In this document: positions 54,540 to 64,000 of the stretch, one piece after another | How positions within the stretch are numbered: the stretch's first letter is position 1 | Layout of the letters: each line of letters opens with the position of its first letter | Notes under the pieces: model-generated | What the model saw: only the letters and a program-made list of their open reading frames with translations | Database searches by the model: none | Told to the model about the DNA's origin: nothing | DNA from: Pseudophaeobacter sp. EL27 | GTDB lineage: Bacteria > Pseudomonadota > Alphaproteobacteria > Rhodobacterales > Rhodobacteraceae | Reading direction: 5' to 3' | Assembly (NCBI RefSeq): GCF_900313025.1 | Contig: NZ_OMPQ01000013.1 | Location: forward strand, 372,001-436,000 | DNA length: 64,000 nt | Made by a program: the position numbers and the translations under genes

Positions 54540-55940
54540 CTAGAGCCCCAGCCCCTGCTCTACTCTGGCGATGAAATCATCACCGCGTTGCTCAAAGTTG
54601 TCATATTGATCAAAGCTCGCCGCCGCCGGGGCCAAGAGGACCACATCTCCCGCTTCGGCCTCCGCCATGGCCCGGGCCACTGCCACCTCCATAGTGGTGC
54701 AGACCTCGGCCTCCACGTCCAACTGCATGGCAAAGCCCGCGGCCTCGCGGCCAATCACATAGGCCTTGCGGACCTCACCTGTCTGACCGCTGAGCGCGCT
54801 CAGACCCCCTTCTTTTTCCAACCCGCCGCAGATCCAGCGGATATTCTTGAAAGCGCTCAATGCTTTGACAGCGCTGTCCAGGTTGGTGGCCTTGCTATCA
54901 TTGACATAGCGAACCCCCGCCACCTCTGCAACGGTCTGGCTGCGATGCGGCAAGCCGGGATAGGTTGCCAGCGCTGCCTCGATCACCCGAGGCGCCAATC
55001 CCAGAACCCGCGCCGCCGCATAGGCCGCGCAGGCATTTTGGTGGTTATGGGCCCCCGGCAACCCGGTCATCTGACGCAGATCGATCGAGGCCACCTGCCG
55101 CCCCTTGCGCATCTCGCTCAGGAAGCCTTTGCGGGCAAAGACCTGCCAGCCTGGCCCTGAGAGCTTGCGCCCCGAGGCCACGCGGATCACCCGGTCATCG
55201 CTTGCCGCCTGAGACATCTGCCCGGCCAGAAACAGACCTTCGTCCTCGTCAACGCCGATGATCGCCCGATCTGGCCCACCCTCGGCAAAGAGCCGACGTT
55301 TGGCGGCAAAATAGCCCCCCAGCCCCGCATGGCGGTCCAGATGGTCCGGCGACAGATTGGTCAGGATCGCCACATCCGGGGTCAAGGCACGGGCCAGCTC
55401 GGTCTGGTAACTGGACAGCTCCAGCACCACAACGCCCGCATTACCGGGGGGATCGATATCCAATACTCCACGGCCGATATTGCCCGCCATCTGGCTGTCG
55501 CGGCCAACGCTTTCCAGCACATGATGCAGCAAAGCCACCGTGGTGGATTTGCCATTGGAACCGGTGATGGCCACCACTTTGGGTGGCTGGTCCAGCATGT
55601 CCCATCCCTGCGCTGGCAGGGAAGCAAAGAACAAGCCAATGTCATTATCCACCGGCACGCCTGCCTCCAGCGCGGCCCGGATCACCGGGTTGGGCTGTGG
55701 GTAAAGATGCGGGATCCCAGGCGAGGTCACCAGCACCGCAACATCATCAAAAGCCCCCTGTTTGTGCAGATCACGCAGCTCAAACCCCTCGGCCTCGGCG
55801 CGCGCGCGCGCCTGTGGCTGATCATCCCAACAGATGGGATTGGCGCCGCCAACCAGCAGCGCCCGCGCCGTGGCCAGCCCTGACCGGCCCAGCCCCAAAA
55901 CGGCGACGGTTGCGCCTTCAAACCCTTGAACCGGGATCAT
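54540..55940 (-). CDS. murD: UDP-N-acetylmuramoyl-L-alanine--D-glutamate ligase
   Basis: 466-residue Mur ligase adding D-Glu. The UDP-binding N-terminal [20 protein letters not shown]-loop ITGSNGKST (126-133), and [19 protein letters not shown] in the C-terminal domain are typical. The ATG at 55940 has GAGGTGGG directly upstream. It follows mraY after a terminator and a degenerate copy of the dispersed repeat, so it may have its own promoter or rely on read-through. Confidence 0.95.
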   Translation of the reverse strand: MIPVQGFEGATVAVLGLGRSGLATARALLVGGANPICWDDQPQARARAEAEGFELRDLHKQGAFDDVAVLVTSPGIPHLYPQPNPVIRAALEAGVPVDNDIGLFFASLPAQGWDMLDQPPKVVAITGSNGKSTTVALLHHVLESVGRDSQMAGNIGRGVLDIDPPGNAGVVVLELSSYQTELARALTPDVAILTNLSPDHLDRHAGLGGYFAAKRRLFAEGGPDRAIIGVDEDEGLFLAGQMSQAASDDRVIRVASGRKLSGPGWQVFARKGFLSEMRKGRQVASIDLRQMTGLPGAHNHQNACAAYAAARVLGLAPRVIEAALATYPGLPHRSQTVAEVAGVRYVNDSKATNLDSAVKALSAFKNIRWICGGLEKEGGLSALSGQTGEVRKAYVIGREAAGFAMQLDVEAEVCTTMEVAVARAMAEAEAGDVVLLAPAAASFDQYDNFEQRGDDFIARVEQGLGL

Positions 55941-56054
55941 TGCCCACCTCACAACTTGATCAAATTTGCGCCGCACAGTGCACCGCTGCAGCTCCATGTG
56001 CAAGAGCTCTAGAGGCAGCTGCTCAGGCGCCACCGCAGAGGCCGCAAGGCCTCT

Positions 56055-56112
56055 GCCATGCCCAACAATTGGCAGAGAGGCCCCGCCTCTCGAAATTGGC
56101 GGGAGCGCTCCC
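56055..56112 (-). repeat. Dispersed repeat, degenerate copy D
   Basis: On the minus strand GGGAGCGCTCCCGCC (56112-56098) and GTTGGGCATGGC (56066-56055) match parts of copies A-C in the right order, but the middle has been replaced by a different stem, GAGAGGC/GCCTCTC. It follows the mraY terminator as other copies follow operon ends. Confidence 0.4.
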
Positions 56113-56146
56113 TTTCCTGCCCGCAGTTAAGGGCAACACTCTGGCA

Positions 56147-56173
56147 GTAAAAAAAGGCGGCCCTTGCCGCCTT
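56147..56173 (-). terminator. Rho-independent terminator after mraY
   Basis: AAGGCGGC-(4-nt loop)-GCCGCCTT on the minus strand followed by a run of T, 43 bases after the mraY stop and ahead of murD. Confidence 0.85.
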
Positions 56174-56215
56174 TTCCCATCAGATTAGTGCTTCACGCAG
56201 AGTGCTTTTGTCGAA

Positions 56216-57298
56216 CTAACGCACTTTCAGGGTGGCCAGACCAATCATCGCCAGGATCAACGCGATGATCCAGAAGCGGATCACGATTGTGGGCTCAGCC
56301 CAGCCCTTTTTCTCATAGTGGTGATGGATCGGCGCCATCAGGAACACCCGCCGCCCGGTGCGTTTGAAGTAGAGCACCTGAATGATCACCGACAGAGCCT
56401 CCAGCACAAATAGCCCGCCCACAATGGCCCAGACCAGCTCGTGCTTGGTGACCACCGCAATGGCCCCCAATGCGCCACCCAGGGCCAGCGAGCCCGTGTC
56501 GCCCATAAAGACCGCAGCAGGGGGCGCATTGTACCAAAGGAAACCCAGGCCTCCGCCAAAGAGCGCAGCAGCAAAGATCAGAATTTCGCCAGTACCCGGC
56601 ACATAATGCACATCCAGATATTCGGTAAAATCGACTCGCCCCACCGCATAGGCAATCACCCCCAACGTGCCGGCTGCAATCATCACCGGCATGATCGCCA
56701 GACCGTCCAGCCCATCTGTCAGGTTCACTGCATTGGCAGAGCCGACGATAACACAGATCACAAAGGGCACATAGAAATAGCCCAGATTGATCAATGTGTC
56801 CTTGAACACTGGCAGCGCCAGCTGATCTTGCAGTGCCTCCGGGTGATAGGCGCGTGCGCAGAGCGCCGCGATCACGGCAATAATGATCCCCAGCAGCAGC
56901 CGGACCTTGCCGGAAACTCCGGCGGTGTTCTGCTTGGAGACTTTTGCGTAGTCATCCGCAAAGCCGATCAGGGCAAAGGACAGCGTGACAAACAACACCA
57001 GCCAGACAAAGGGATTGTCCAGCCGCGCCCAGATCAAGGTGGCTGTCAGCAGCGCCCCAACAATGAGCAACCCGCCCATGGTCGGCGTGCCTGCTTTGGT
57101 GAAATGCCCCTCTGGCCCGTCATCGCGGATCGGCTGGCCCTTGCCCTGTTTGCGGCGCAGCACATTGATCAGCGGCTTGCCGAACAGAAAGCCAAACAGA
57201 AGCGCCGTCATAAACGCGCCCCCTGCCCGGAAGGTGATATAGCGGAACAGGTTGAAAAAATCGCCGCCATCCGACAGGGCCGTCAGCCAATAGAGCAT
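56216..57298 (-). CDS. mraY: Phospho-N-acetylmuramoyl-pentapeptide-transferase
   Basis: 360-residue polytopic enzyme making lipid I from UDP-MurNAc-pentapeptide and undecaprenyl phosphate. The catalytic aspartate motifs are ADDYAKV and [11 protein letters not shown], and the C-terminal [13 protein letters not shown] is diagnostic. About ten TM helices. GCGAGG lies upstream of the ATG. It follows murF after 19 bases and ends in a strong terminator. Confidence 0.96.
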   Translation of the reverse strand: MLYWLTALSDGGDFFNLFRYITFRAGGAFMTALLFGFLFGKPLINVLRRKQGKGQPIRDDGPEGHFTKAGTPTMGGLLIVGALLTATLIWARLDNPFVWLVLFVTLSFALIGFADDYAKVSKQNTAGVSGKVRLLLGIIIAVIAALCARAYHPEALQDQLALPVFKDTLINLGYFYVPFVICVIVGSANAVNLTDGLDGLAIMPVMIAAGTLGVIAYAVGRVDFTEYLDVHYVPGTGEILIFAAALFGGGLGFLWYNAPPAAVFMGDTGSLALGGALGAIAVVTKHELVWAIVGGLFVLEALSVIIQVLYFKRTGRRVFLMAPIHHHYEKKGWAEPTIVIRFWIIALILAMIGLATLKVR

Positions 57299-57317
57299 CT
57301 CAGATTGATCCTCGCCT

Positions 57318-58745
57318 TTAGTTTATGTTTCCAGATTGGCGCTTGCCATGACCCAATTCCCGGATGCCGTCAACGATCTTGGACAGCCCGGCACTCAAAG
57401 ATCCCTTGGCCAGCACAATATCGCCACAGCCTAAGTGTGAAGGGAGGTCGGGCAACACATCCGCTGCGGCTGCATAGTGCCTGCCACGCTTGCTCGCAGG
57501 TAGAGCGCCATGCAGATGTGCCATCAGCGGGCCAATGCAGTGGACGGTCTCGATAGCCTCCAGCGCTGGCAAATCAGCGAGACCTGCATGCAATGCGGCC
57601 TCCTGTGGGCCCAGCTCGCCCATGTCACCAAGATAGGCAATTTTGCGTCCCTTACCGCCCGCATTGGATCCCAGATCTGGCGTCGCCGCCAGCACCGTTA
57701 GGGCCGCTGCCATCGAGGTGGGGTTGGCGTTGTAGCTGTCGTCCAGTACGAGCAGACTGCCGCCTTCCAGAGCAACCTCAACCCGTGCGCCGCGCCCCTT
57801 GACCGGCGACCAGAGCGCCAGCACCTGCGCCGCACGCGGCACATCCGCGCCAACACCGGCAACACAGGCCAACGCGCCCAGCGCGTTCATGGCAAAATGT
57901 GCGCCCAGCGACTGAATGGTGAGCTGCATCTGATCAGCGCCACAGTGCACCTCAGCCAGAGTGGCCTCACCACTGATTTTGGTACTCAGCAATTTGTACT
58001 CTGTTGCGCTCTCTCCGAACCACAGATGTGCCGCGCCCAACCTCTGAGCCTCAGTCGCCAGAACCTGTGCCTCGTCGATGTCTGCGTTCAGCACCGCGAC
58101 ACCGCCAGGTTCCAGGCCTTCCATAATGGCAGCCTTTTCGCGGGCAATCCCTGCCACATCCTCAAAGGCTTCCAGGTGCACCGCAGCCACCGTGGTGACC
58201 ATGGCCACTTGCGGGCGTGCTTGACGGGCCAGCGGGGCGATCTCGCCGGGGTGGTTCATGCCGATCTCGATCACCGCAAACGCACTGTCACGTGGCATCC
58301 GCGCCAGGGTCAACGGCACCCCCCAATGATTGTTATAGCTGGCCACAGCCGCATGAGTGCGCCCCTGATCGGCCAACATGCAGGCCAGCATTTCCTTGGT
58401 CGAGGTCTTGCCGACCGAACCTGTGACCGCGATCACCTTGGCCTGGGTACGGGCGCGCGCCGCCTGCCCCAGAGCTTCCAGAGCCGCCTGCACATCCTCG
58501 ACAATCAGCAAAGGCGCATCCTCAGCCACGCCATCAGGGCGATGAGTGACCAGGGCAGCGCCTGCGCCCTTCTCCAGCGCCTGTGCGACAAAATCATGAC
58601 CGTCGCGCGCCGCTTTCAGCGCCACAAAGAGATCTCCCGGCTGCAGGGTGCGGGTGTCAATCGAAATGCCCGAGACCTGCCAGTCGCCTGTAGCCTCACC
58701 TCCGGTTGCCGATGCGGCCTCTGCCGCCGTCCAAAGCGCACTCAT
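57318..58745 (-). CDS. murF: UDP-N-acetylmuramoyl-tripeptide--D-alanyl-D-alanine ligase
   Basis: 475-residue Mur ligase adding D-Ala-D-Ala. P-loop [14 protein letters not shown]-type (here [13 protein letters not shown]), [11 protein letters not shown] in the C-terminal domain and GDMGELG are typical. The ATG overlaps the stop of murE by 4 bp, so the genes are coupled. It takes its dipeptide from ddl at 45 kb. Confidence 0.95.
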   Translation of the reverse strand: MSALWTAAEAASATGGEATGDWQVSGISIDTRTLQPGDLFVALKAARDGHDFVAQALEKGAGAALVTHRPDGVAEDAPLLIVEDVQAALEALGQAARARTQAKVIAVTGSVGKTSTKEMLACMLADQGRTHAAVASYNNHWGVPLTLARMPRDSAFAVIEIGMNHPGEIAPLARQARPQVAMVTTVAAVHLEAFEDVAGIAREKAAIMEGLEPGGVAVLNADIDEAQVLATEAQRLGAAHLWFGESATEYKLLSTKISGEATLAEVHCGADQMQLTIQSLGAHFAMNALGALACVAGVGADVPRAAQVLALWSPVKGRGARVEVALEGGSLLVLDDSYNANPTSMAAALTVLAATPDLGSNAGGKGRKIAYLGDMGELGPQEAALHAGLADLPALEAIETVHCIGPLMAHLHGALPASKRGRHYAAAADVLPDLPSHLGCGDIVLAKGSLSAGLSKIVDGIRELGHGKRQSGNIN

Positions 58746-60241
58746 ATTGCTTTACCATCCAGAACAGAAACCGCCATGCTGGCCTGCTCCACATCATCAA
58801 AGGGCAGGACATCGGTGCCAACCACCTGACCGCTCTCGTGGCCCTTGCCGCAGATCAACAGCACATCGCCTGCACCCAGCATATCGACCCCACGCAGAAT
58901 CGCCTCGGCCCGGTCGCCGACCTCAATGGCATCTGGCGCGCCGCTCTTAACGGCAGCTCGGATCAAGGCGGGATCTTCGGTGCGAGGATTGTCATCGGTG
59001 ACGATGACAACATCTGCATTGTCCTGTGCCGCTTGGCCCATCAGAGGGCGCTTTGTGGCATCGCGGTCGCCGCCAGCGCCAACAATCGCAATCAGCCGCC
59101 CCAAAACATGTGGGCGCAGCGCCTTGATCGCGGTGGTCACCGCATCCGGGGTATGAGCGTAATCAACAAAGACCGCAGCGCCATTGTCGCGGGTGGCGGC
59201 ATGTTCCATGCGCCCGCGCACCGTGGTCAGCTGTGGCAGGGTGTCAAAGACCTCGGCTGGGTCTTCGCCGCCGGCAATCACCAGCCCGCAGGCCAAGAGC
59301 ACGTTCTCTGCCTGAAAGCCGCCGATGAGGTTCAGCCGTTTCTGATAGGGCTGATCGTGCCAGTTGAAACGCAGATCCTGCCCGGTGTCATCATAGCGCA
59401 GCCCGGTGAGGCTGATATCGCCAAGGCCCCGGCCAATGCTGATCACCTCTTGGCCGCGAGCTGCCGCCACCGCGCGCATCTCGGCCCCGCGTGCGTCATC
59501 CATATTGATCACTGCCACGCCGTCCACGGGCAGAACCCGGCGGAACAGCCCGGCCTTGGCGGCAAAATAGGCCTCAAATGTCTCGTGATAGTCCAGATGA
59601 TCCTGGGTGAAATTGGTGAACCCCGCTGCCGCCAATTGCACCCCATCCAGGCGGCATTGGTCCAGCCCATGGGAAGAGGCCTCCATCGCCGCATGGGTCA
59701 CCCCCGCCTCAGCGGCCTTAGCCAGGGCCGCGTGCAGCGTGATCGGCTCAGGCGTGGTATGGGCCAGCGGATGGCTCCAGGCGCCTTCAATGCCGGTGGT
59801 GCCAAGGTTCACGGCCTCATGCCCCAAGGCGCACCAGATCTGGCGCACAAAGGTCGCCACCGAGGTTTTGCCATTGGTGCCCGTCACCGCCACCATAGTC
59901 TGCGGCTGGGCGCCAAACCAAAGCGCCGCCGCATAGGCCAGCGCCTGACGCGGATCTTCGACAATCACCACAGCTGCATGGCTTTCTTCCAGCGGTTTTG
60001 CCGCTATCTTGGCGCCAGCAGCATCGGTCAAGATCGCCACTGCGCCCTGCTCCAATGCCGCCGGGATGAACTTGGCCCCATGCACCTGACTGCCCGACAG
60101 AGCAGCAAAAAGCGTGCCCTCTGTCACCCGGCGGCTGTCCACCGCGAGGCCGGAAATCAGCGGATCAGCACCGCCACGGGCGGTGAGGCCCAGCTCGCTC
60201 AGGGGGCGGGGATCGGAAGTATCGTCGGGGTTGCTGCGCAT
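58742..60241 (-). CDS. murE: UDP-N-acetylmuramoylalanyl-D-glutamate--2,6-diaminopimelate ligase
   Basis: 499 residues. P-loop VTGTNGKTS, the UDP site DSRRVTEGTLFAALSG and the DNPRTEDP motif, which marks meso-diaminopimelate (not lysine) specificity, are all seen. This agrees with a Gram-negative wall. GAGGG lies six bases before the ATG at 60241. It follows ftsI after 44 bases. Confidence 0.96.
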   Translation of the reverse strand: MRSNPDDTSDPRPLSELGLTARGGADPLISGLAVDSRRVTEGTLFAALSGSQVHGAKFIPAALEQGAVAILTDAAGAKIAAKPLEESHAAVVIVEDPRQALAYAAALWFGAQPQTMVAVTGTNGKTSVATFVRQIWCALGHEAVNLGTTGIEGAWSHPLAHTTPEPITLHAALAKAAEAGVTHAAMEASSHGLDQCRLDGVQLAAAGFTNFTQDHLDYHETFEAYFAAKAGLFRRVLPVDGVAVINMDDARGAEMRAVAAARGQEVISIGRGLGDISLTGLRYDDTGQDLRFNWHDQPYQKRLNLIGGFQAENVLLACGLVIAGGEDPAEVFDTLPQLTTVRGRMEHAATRDNGAAVFVDYAHTPDAVTTAIKALRPHVLGRLIAIVGAGGDRDATKRPLMGQAAQDNADVVIVTDDNPRTEDPALIRAAVKSGAPDAIEVGDRAEAILRGVDMLGAGDVLLICGKGHESGQVVGTDVLPFDDVEQASMAVSVLDGKAI

Positions 60242-60285
60242 CTGCGGCCCTCACCAGGTATTAGGCCCGGGATCATTCGCCGGGA

Positions 60286-62070
60286 TCAGTTTGAGGTGAG
60301 GGTTATACCAGTCACCTCGGTGGGTTCAACTTGTGGTCTGAGCCCCAAGAGCGGCGCCAATCGCCCGATCATTTCCGCTGCCACCGGAACAGCCGTCCAG
60401 CCCGCCGTGCGGCGCTCTTCGCCATGAGCAATGACAGAGGGTTCATCCAGCGTCACCACCAGCACATATTTGGGATCATGGGCGGGAAAGATTGAGGCAA
60501 AGGTGGCAATCACCTTGTCCTCGTAATAGCCACCACGCGGTCTGGGCTTGTCGGCGGTGCCGGTCTTGCCCCCGACCTGATAGCCCGGAACACGGGCAAA
60601 GCTGGCGGTGCCTTCGGTGACCACCTTGCGCAGCATGATGCGCGCGGCCTCTGCCGATTGCTCGGACATGATGCGACGGCCCAGTTGCGGACCATCCTGT
60701 TTCAGGATCGTTGGGCTGACGTAGCGGCCCCCATTGGCCACGGCCGCATAGCCTGCGGCCAGATGCAGGGGCGTGGTAGAGATACCGTGACCATAAGAAA
60801 TGGTCATCGCCGAGAGCTCGGACCAGTTTTTGGGCAGCAAGGGCTTGCCGCCCTGCGCCTCAACAATCTCAAACGGGGTTGCCTCCAGCATGCCCAGATC
60901 CCGCAGGAAATCCTGCTGACGCTCTGCGCCAATTTGCTGCGCCAATCGGGCGGTGCCGATATTGGAGGATTTCACGATGATCTTGGTCACCGACAACTCG
61001 TTGCCGTAGTTGCGGTAATCCTTGATCGAGAATTTCCCCCAACGCAGCGGGCCGCGGGTGTCGATAACAGTATCCGGGTTCACAAGCCCCAGATCCACAG
61101 CCTGGGCTGCGGTAAAGATCTTGAAGGTCGAGCCAAGCTCATAAACCCCCTGAACCGCGCGATTGAACAGCGGACTAACCGATGGGTCAAAGCCCGAGGT
61201 CGGCGGCGCGGGACGTTCATTGGGATCAAAATCCGGCAGCGAAACCACCGAGATCACCTCGCCGGTGTGTACATCCATCAGGATCGAGGTGGCGCCTTTG
61301 GCATTCATCAGCTTCATGCCGCCATCCAGCACCCGCTCAGCCGCGGCCTGCACGGTGAGGTCCAGCGATAGCGCCAGAGGCTTGCTGCCATTGCCGGGGT
61401 TGCGCAGATAGTCATCGAACTGCTTTTCAACGCCAGCAACGCCGATCACCTCGGCGGCGCGCACGCCTTCTCTCCCAAAGCTCGCGCCGCCCAGAACATG
61501 GGCCGCAACTGAGCCATTGGGATAGAGCCGCATCTCGCGGGGGCCAAACAACAGACCGGGATCACCAATATCATGCACCGCTTGCTTTTGCTCGGGGCTG
61601 ATTTTCTTTTTGATCCAAAGGAATTTGCGCGCGCCGGTGAATTTTTCCAGCAGGTCCGCGTGATCCAGATCCGGGAAGATCTCAACCAGACGGTCCACCG
61701 CATTTTGCGGATCAATCAGCTGCTGTGGCTGCACATAAAGCGAATGGGTTTCAAAGTTGGTCGCCAGAATGCGCCCCTGGCGGTCGACGATATCGGCGCG
61801 CTGCATGGCAATGGCGCTGCCCGCCACGCTGGCCACCGGCTCACGCGGCTCAGAGGTCGCCATGACCCCCATACGCGCCGCAACAGCCGCATAGGCACAG
61901 AGAAAAAACACCCCCAAGACCAGCAGGCGCCCCTCGGCACGCTGGCGCGATTTCACCTGCATGTCATCGTGACGCTGGCGAATATTCTCTTTTTCAATAA
62001 CGTCGGGGTTTTCGCCTTTGGCGCGGGCGTCCAGAATCCGCGCAAGCGGGCGAAGCGGCTTGCGGATCAT
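60286..62070 (-). CDS. ftsI: Peptidoglycan D,D-transpeptidase FtsI (PBP3)
   Basis: 594-residue class B penicillin-binding protein for septal crosslinking. A basic cytoplasmic tail is followed by one TM helix (about 47-66), the pedestal domain and the transpeptidase with S314-TFK317, S368-SN370 and K502-TG504. Partner of FtsW. Its ATG overlaps the ftsL stop by 4 bp. Confidence 0.95.
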   Translation of the reverse strand: MIRKPLRPLARILDARAKGENPDVIEKENIRQRHDDMQVKSRQRAEGRLLVLGVFFLCAYAAVAARMGVMATSEPREPVASVAGSAIAMQRADIVDRQGRILATNFETHSLYVQPQQLIDPQNAVDRLVEIFPDLDHADLLEKFTGARKFLWIKKKISPEQKQAVHDIGDPGLLFGPREMRLYPNGSVAAHVLGGASFGREGVRAAEVIGVAGVEKQFDDYLRNPGNGSKPLALSLDLTVQAAAERVLDGGMKLMNAKGATSILMDVHTGEVISVVSLPDFDPNERPAPPTSGFDPSVSPLFNRAVQGVYELGSTFKIFTAAQAVDLGLVNPDTVIDTRGPLRWGKFSIKDYRNYGNELSVTKIIVKSSNIGTARLAQQIGAERQQDFLRDLGMLEATPFEIVEAQGGKPLLPKNWSELSAMTISYGHGISTTPLHLAAGYAAVANGGRYVSPTILKQDGPQLGRRIMSEQSAEAARIMLRKVVTEGTASFARVPGYQVGGKTGTADKPRPRGGYYEDKVIATFASIFPAHDPKYVLVVTLDEPSVIAHGEERRTAGWTAVPVAAEMIGRLAPLLGLRPQVEPTEVTGITLTSN

Positions 62071-62429
62071 TGGCCTGGCTCCTCGGGGCTAGTGGCATTC
62101 AAGCCCGACACATCAACGCCTTCGGTGATCATCAGCGCGGGCTGCACCGGATAGGTGACCTCATCCACGCGACCAAACTGATCTGGTCGCAGGGGCAACA
62201 GACCGAGGCGTTCAAAGTTCAGCTCTGCCAGTTCAATCAGGCGATCAGGGCGGTTCAGATAGGCCCATTCCGCCCGCAGCACGCTAAGACGCTCCTGTGC
62301 GGCACCAATTTCGCGCTGCAGCCCGCGGGTCTCTTTCAACACCTGCTGGGTGGCGTAGTTTTCGCGGTAGGCCCAGAAAGCGAGACCAAAAACGGCCAAT
62401 GCCGTAACCACATAGAGCAGAGACTTCAT
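62067..62429 (-). CDS. ftsL: Cell division protein FtsL
   Basis: 120 residues: a TM helix (about 3-21) then a coiled coil with leucine spacing ([19 protein letters not shown]) and a short C-terminal end. The small bitopic FtsL type. It overlaps rsmH and ftsI by 4 bp at each side, the usual position in the dcw cluster. Identification rests on shape and context because FtsL is poorly conserved. Confidence 0.88.
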   Translation of the reverse strand: MKSLLYVVTALAVFGLAFWAYRENYATQQVLKETRGLQREIGAAQERLSVLRAEWAYLNRPDRLIELAELNFERLGLLPLRPDQFGRVDEVTYPVQPALMITEGVDVSGLNATSPEEPGQ

Positions 62430-63418
62430 TTACGCCCCTCTTTCAGTTGCGGCATGCTCAGGTCTTTGGCGCTGATCGGGACGGGTGCAGCCTCGGTGCG
62501 CCGCCCCACCCGCAGCCGGGCCGAGCGTGAACGGGGGTTTTCCGCCAGCTCATCATCATCCGGGCCAACGGCCTTGCGGGTGACCAGCTCAAACTGTGCG
62601 GGGATTTCTTCGATTTCCGGTGCGTAGCGATTGGCCCGCCCGGTTTTATTGGCCCGATGCTGAAAGAACCGCTTTACCATGCGATCCTCAACGGAATGAA
62701 AGGTCACAACCGCCAACAGCCCGCCGGGTTTCAGCGCGCGTTCAGCCGCCAACAACCCGTTGAACAGCTCCTCATATTCGGCGTTCACCGCAATGCGCAG
62801 GGCCTGAAAGCTGCGGGTGGCCGGGTGCGATTTGCCGGGTTTTGCCCGCGGCAGACAGCCCTCAATCAATTTCGCCAGTTGCAGCGTTGTGGTGATTGGC
62901 TCCAGCTCGCGGGCCTTGATGATGGATTTAGCAATGCGGCGACTGGCGCGTTCTTCGCCAAAATGAAACAGGATATCCGCAATCTGCACCTCAGAAAGCC
63001 CTGCCACCAGATCCGCCGCTGAGGGGCCGGACTGCGACATGCGCATGTCCAGAGGGCCGTCACGCATAAAGGAAAAACCGCGTTCCGCCAGATCCAGCTG
63101 CATCGAGGAAACCCCAAGGTCCAGCACCACGCCGTCCAGATCCTGAGCGTATTCATCCATGCGTGAAAACACCCCCTCTTGCAGCACCAGCCGGTCGCCA
63201 AGCTCTGCAGCCCAGGGCTGGGCAAGTTCAAAGGCAAGCGGGTCGCGGTCAACACCAATCACCTGATCAGCTCCGGCCTCCAGCAAGCCGCGGGTATAGC
63301 CACCAGCGCCAAAGGTGCCATCCAACCAACGGCCGGAAACTGGCGCCACCGCTTTCAGCAGGGGGCGCAGCAGAACCGGAACATGGGGACCAGAAGGCGT
63401 GGGGTGGTCCGTCGTCAT
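62426..63418 (-). CDS. rsmH: 16S rRNA (cytosine(1402)-N(4))-methyltransferase
   Basis: 330-residue SAM methyltransferase. SAM site [19 protein letters not shown] (from D33), [26 protein letters not shown] and the rest match RsmH (MraW), which methylates C1402 of 16S rRNA. It ends overlapping ftsL and begins three bases after mraZ. Length is normal. Confidence 0.96.
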   Translation of the reverse strand: MTTDHPTPSGPHVPVLLRPLLKAVAPVSGRWLDGTFGAGGYTRGLLEAGADQVIGVDRDPLAFELAQPWAAELGDRLVLQEGVFSRMDEYAQDLDGVVLDLGVSSMQLDLAERGFSFMRDGPLDMRMSQSGPSAADLVAGLSEVQIADILFHFGEERASRRIAKSIIKARELEPITTTLQLAKLIEGCLPRAKPGKSHPATRSFQALRIAVNAEYEELFNGLLAAERALKPGGLLAVVTFHSVEDRMVKRFFQHRANKTGRANRYAPEIEEIPAQFELVTRKAVGPDDDELAENPRSRSARLRVGRRTEAAPVPISAKDLSMPQLKEGRK

Positions 63419-63421
63419 TGT

Positions 63422-63925
63422 CTATGCGCCTCCGGCGCCATCAAGGAACTCCAGCGGGTCAAACCCCTCTGGCAGCTCATCCATCCATTTATCCGCAAGC
63501 GCCTGCTCCTCTTCCTCATAGGTCTCGGGCTTCCAGATCTGGAAGGTATCCCCCGCCGCCATAAAGAAGGCTTCTTTTTCGAGGTCGATTTTATTGCGCA
63601 ATTTTGCGGGCAGAACCAGACGACCTGTCTCATCTATCGTGGTGGGGAAAGACTGCCCATGGAACAGGCGTTGCAACATCTTACGCTGCATCGAGCCACG
63701 CGGCAGCGCGTCGATCTTGTCATCGACCTCTTCAATCGCTTCTATGGTGTAGCATTCAAGATAGTTGCGGCGGTGGTCACCGTAGACAATCACCAATTCG
63801 GGATTTTCGCCGGACTTCCAGTTTGGGTCACTTGCCTCGATCACACGACGAAAGGAGGCTGGAATTGATACCCGCCCCTTTGTGTCCACCTTATGGTGGC
63901 TTTCGCCTCTGAACCTGCGGCCCAA
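63422..63925 (-). CDS. mraZ: Transcriptional regulator MraZ
   Basis: 167-residue protein with two SpoVT-AbrB-like domains (GESHHKVDTKGRVSIPASFR and TTIDETGRLVLPAKLR), the dcw repressor that binds its own promoter. It is longer than E. coli MraZ (152) as in many alphaproteobacteria. The start is TTG at 63925 with GAGGG seven bases upstream; no in-frame ATG or GTG fits. It is the first gene of the cluster; its promoter is partly outside the window. Confidence 0.92.
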   Translation of the reverse strand: MGRRFRGESHHKVDTKGRVSIPASFRRVIEASDPNWKSGENPELVIVYGDHRRNYLECYTIEAIEEVDDKIDALPRGSMQRKMLQRLFHGQSFPTTIDETGRLVLPAKLRNKIDLEKEAFFMAAGDTFQIWKPETYEEEEQALADKWMDELPEGFDPLEFLDGAGGA

Positions 63926-64000
63926 AATCTCGCCCTCTACCTGCGCCTTTTGGCGCGTTATCTTCCCCAGAAACTAAGGAAGGCGAGTTGATCTGCTGCC
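63926..64000 (-). promoter_or_regulatory. Upstream region of mraZ (partial)
   Basis: GCGCC-TTTT-GGCGC (63943-63956) forms a short stem, and on the minus strand TGGGG and TGGGC occur, which resemble single MraZ boxes (TGGG repeats). The window ends before a full operator could be seen. Confidence 0.35.

Noticed and set aside
56441-57556. Antisense frames across mraY and murF
   Set aside because: No ribosome-binding site or family match; the minus-strand genes are certain.

Overview
The window reads as chromosomal DNA of a marine Roseobacter-group alphaproteobacterium (Rhodobacteraceae). The evidence is the GC-rich coding sequence, the late dcw cluster order ftsQ-ftsA-ftsZ-lpxC-bamD-recN, two DUF2484 genes lying between murC and murB, the aerobic cobaltochelatase pair cobS-cobT, and many Roseobacter-type enzymes. 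I cannot assign a genus from sequence alone. I recognised no rRNA, tRNA, CRISPR array, insertion sequence or prophage.

Layout. 1-2.2 kb: start of pntA (partial), an isoprenylcysteine-methyltransferase-like membrane protein and an exported metallo-beta-lactamase-fold protein. 2.3-5.8 kb: an SDR, an MmcQ-like protein, kynureninase and tryptophan 2,3-dioxygenase (tryptophan to anthranilate, with no formamidase gene here). 5.9-9.3 kb: a TetR regulator divergent from a periplasmic two-subunit molybdenum hydroxylase of the IorAB type. 9.4-13.1 kb: a C26 glutamine-amidotransferase hydrolase, a GlcG-like protein and malate synthase G. 13.4-23.5 kb: pepN, two poorly known genes, tex, an HxlR regulator with a divergent membrane protein, and gatB. 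23.6-33.8 kb: an orphan membrane-anchored protein, pepT, a DUF4177 protein, bolA, a J-domain protein, cobS, cobT, an M24 peptidase and a DUF427 protein. 34-36 kb: a small ORF and a ClC transporter.

36.3-64 kb is a nearly complete division and cell-wall (dcw) cluster on the minus strand. In transcription order it is mraZ, rsmH, ftsL, ftsI, murE, murF, mraY, murD, [thiamine-binding protein; oppositely oriented HI0933-type flavoprotein], ftsW, murG, murC, [APC permease, two DUF2484 genes, a 97-aa membrane protein], murB, ddl, ftsQ, ftsA, ftsZ, lpxC, bamD, recN. Together these make UDP-MurNAc-pentapeptide, lipid II and the septal machinery, followed by lipid A, outer-membrane assembly and DNA repair genes. 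Many joints overlap by 4 bp. The cluster is punctuated by intrinsic terminators after mraY, ftsZ and lpxC and by a structured segment between murB and ddl.

The most interesting signals outside known genes are: a dispersed three-hairpin intergenic repeat (three good copies plus one degenerate); paired inverted-repeat operators between the HxlR gene and its divergent neighbour; a palindrome carrying a TTGACA hexamer on each strand in the TetR/iorA promoter; three palindromes upstream of glcB; the structured murB-ddl gap; an MBL-fold protein whose metal-binding HxHxDH motif has been replaced; and an unrecognised membrane-anchored protein between gatB and pepT. I found no convincing entirely new defence or mobile system.
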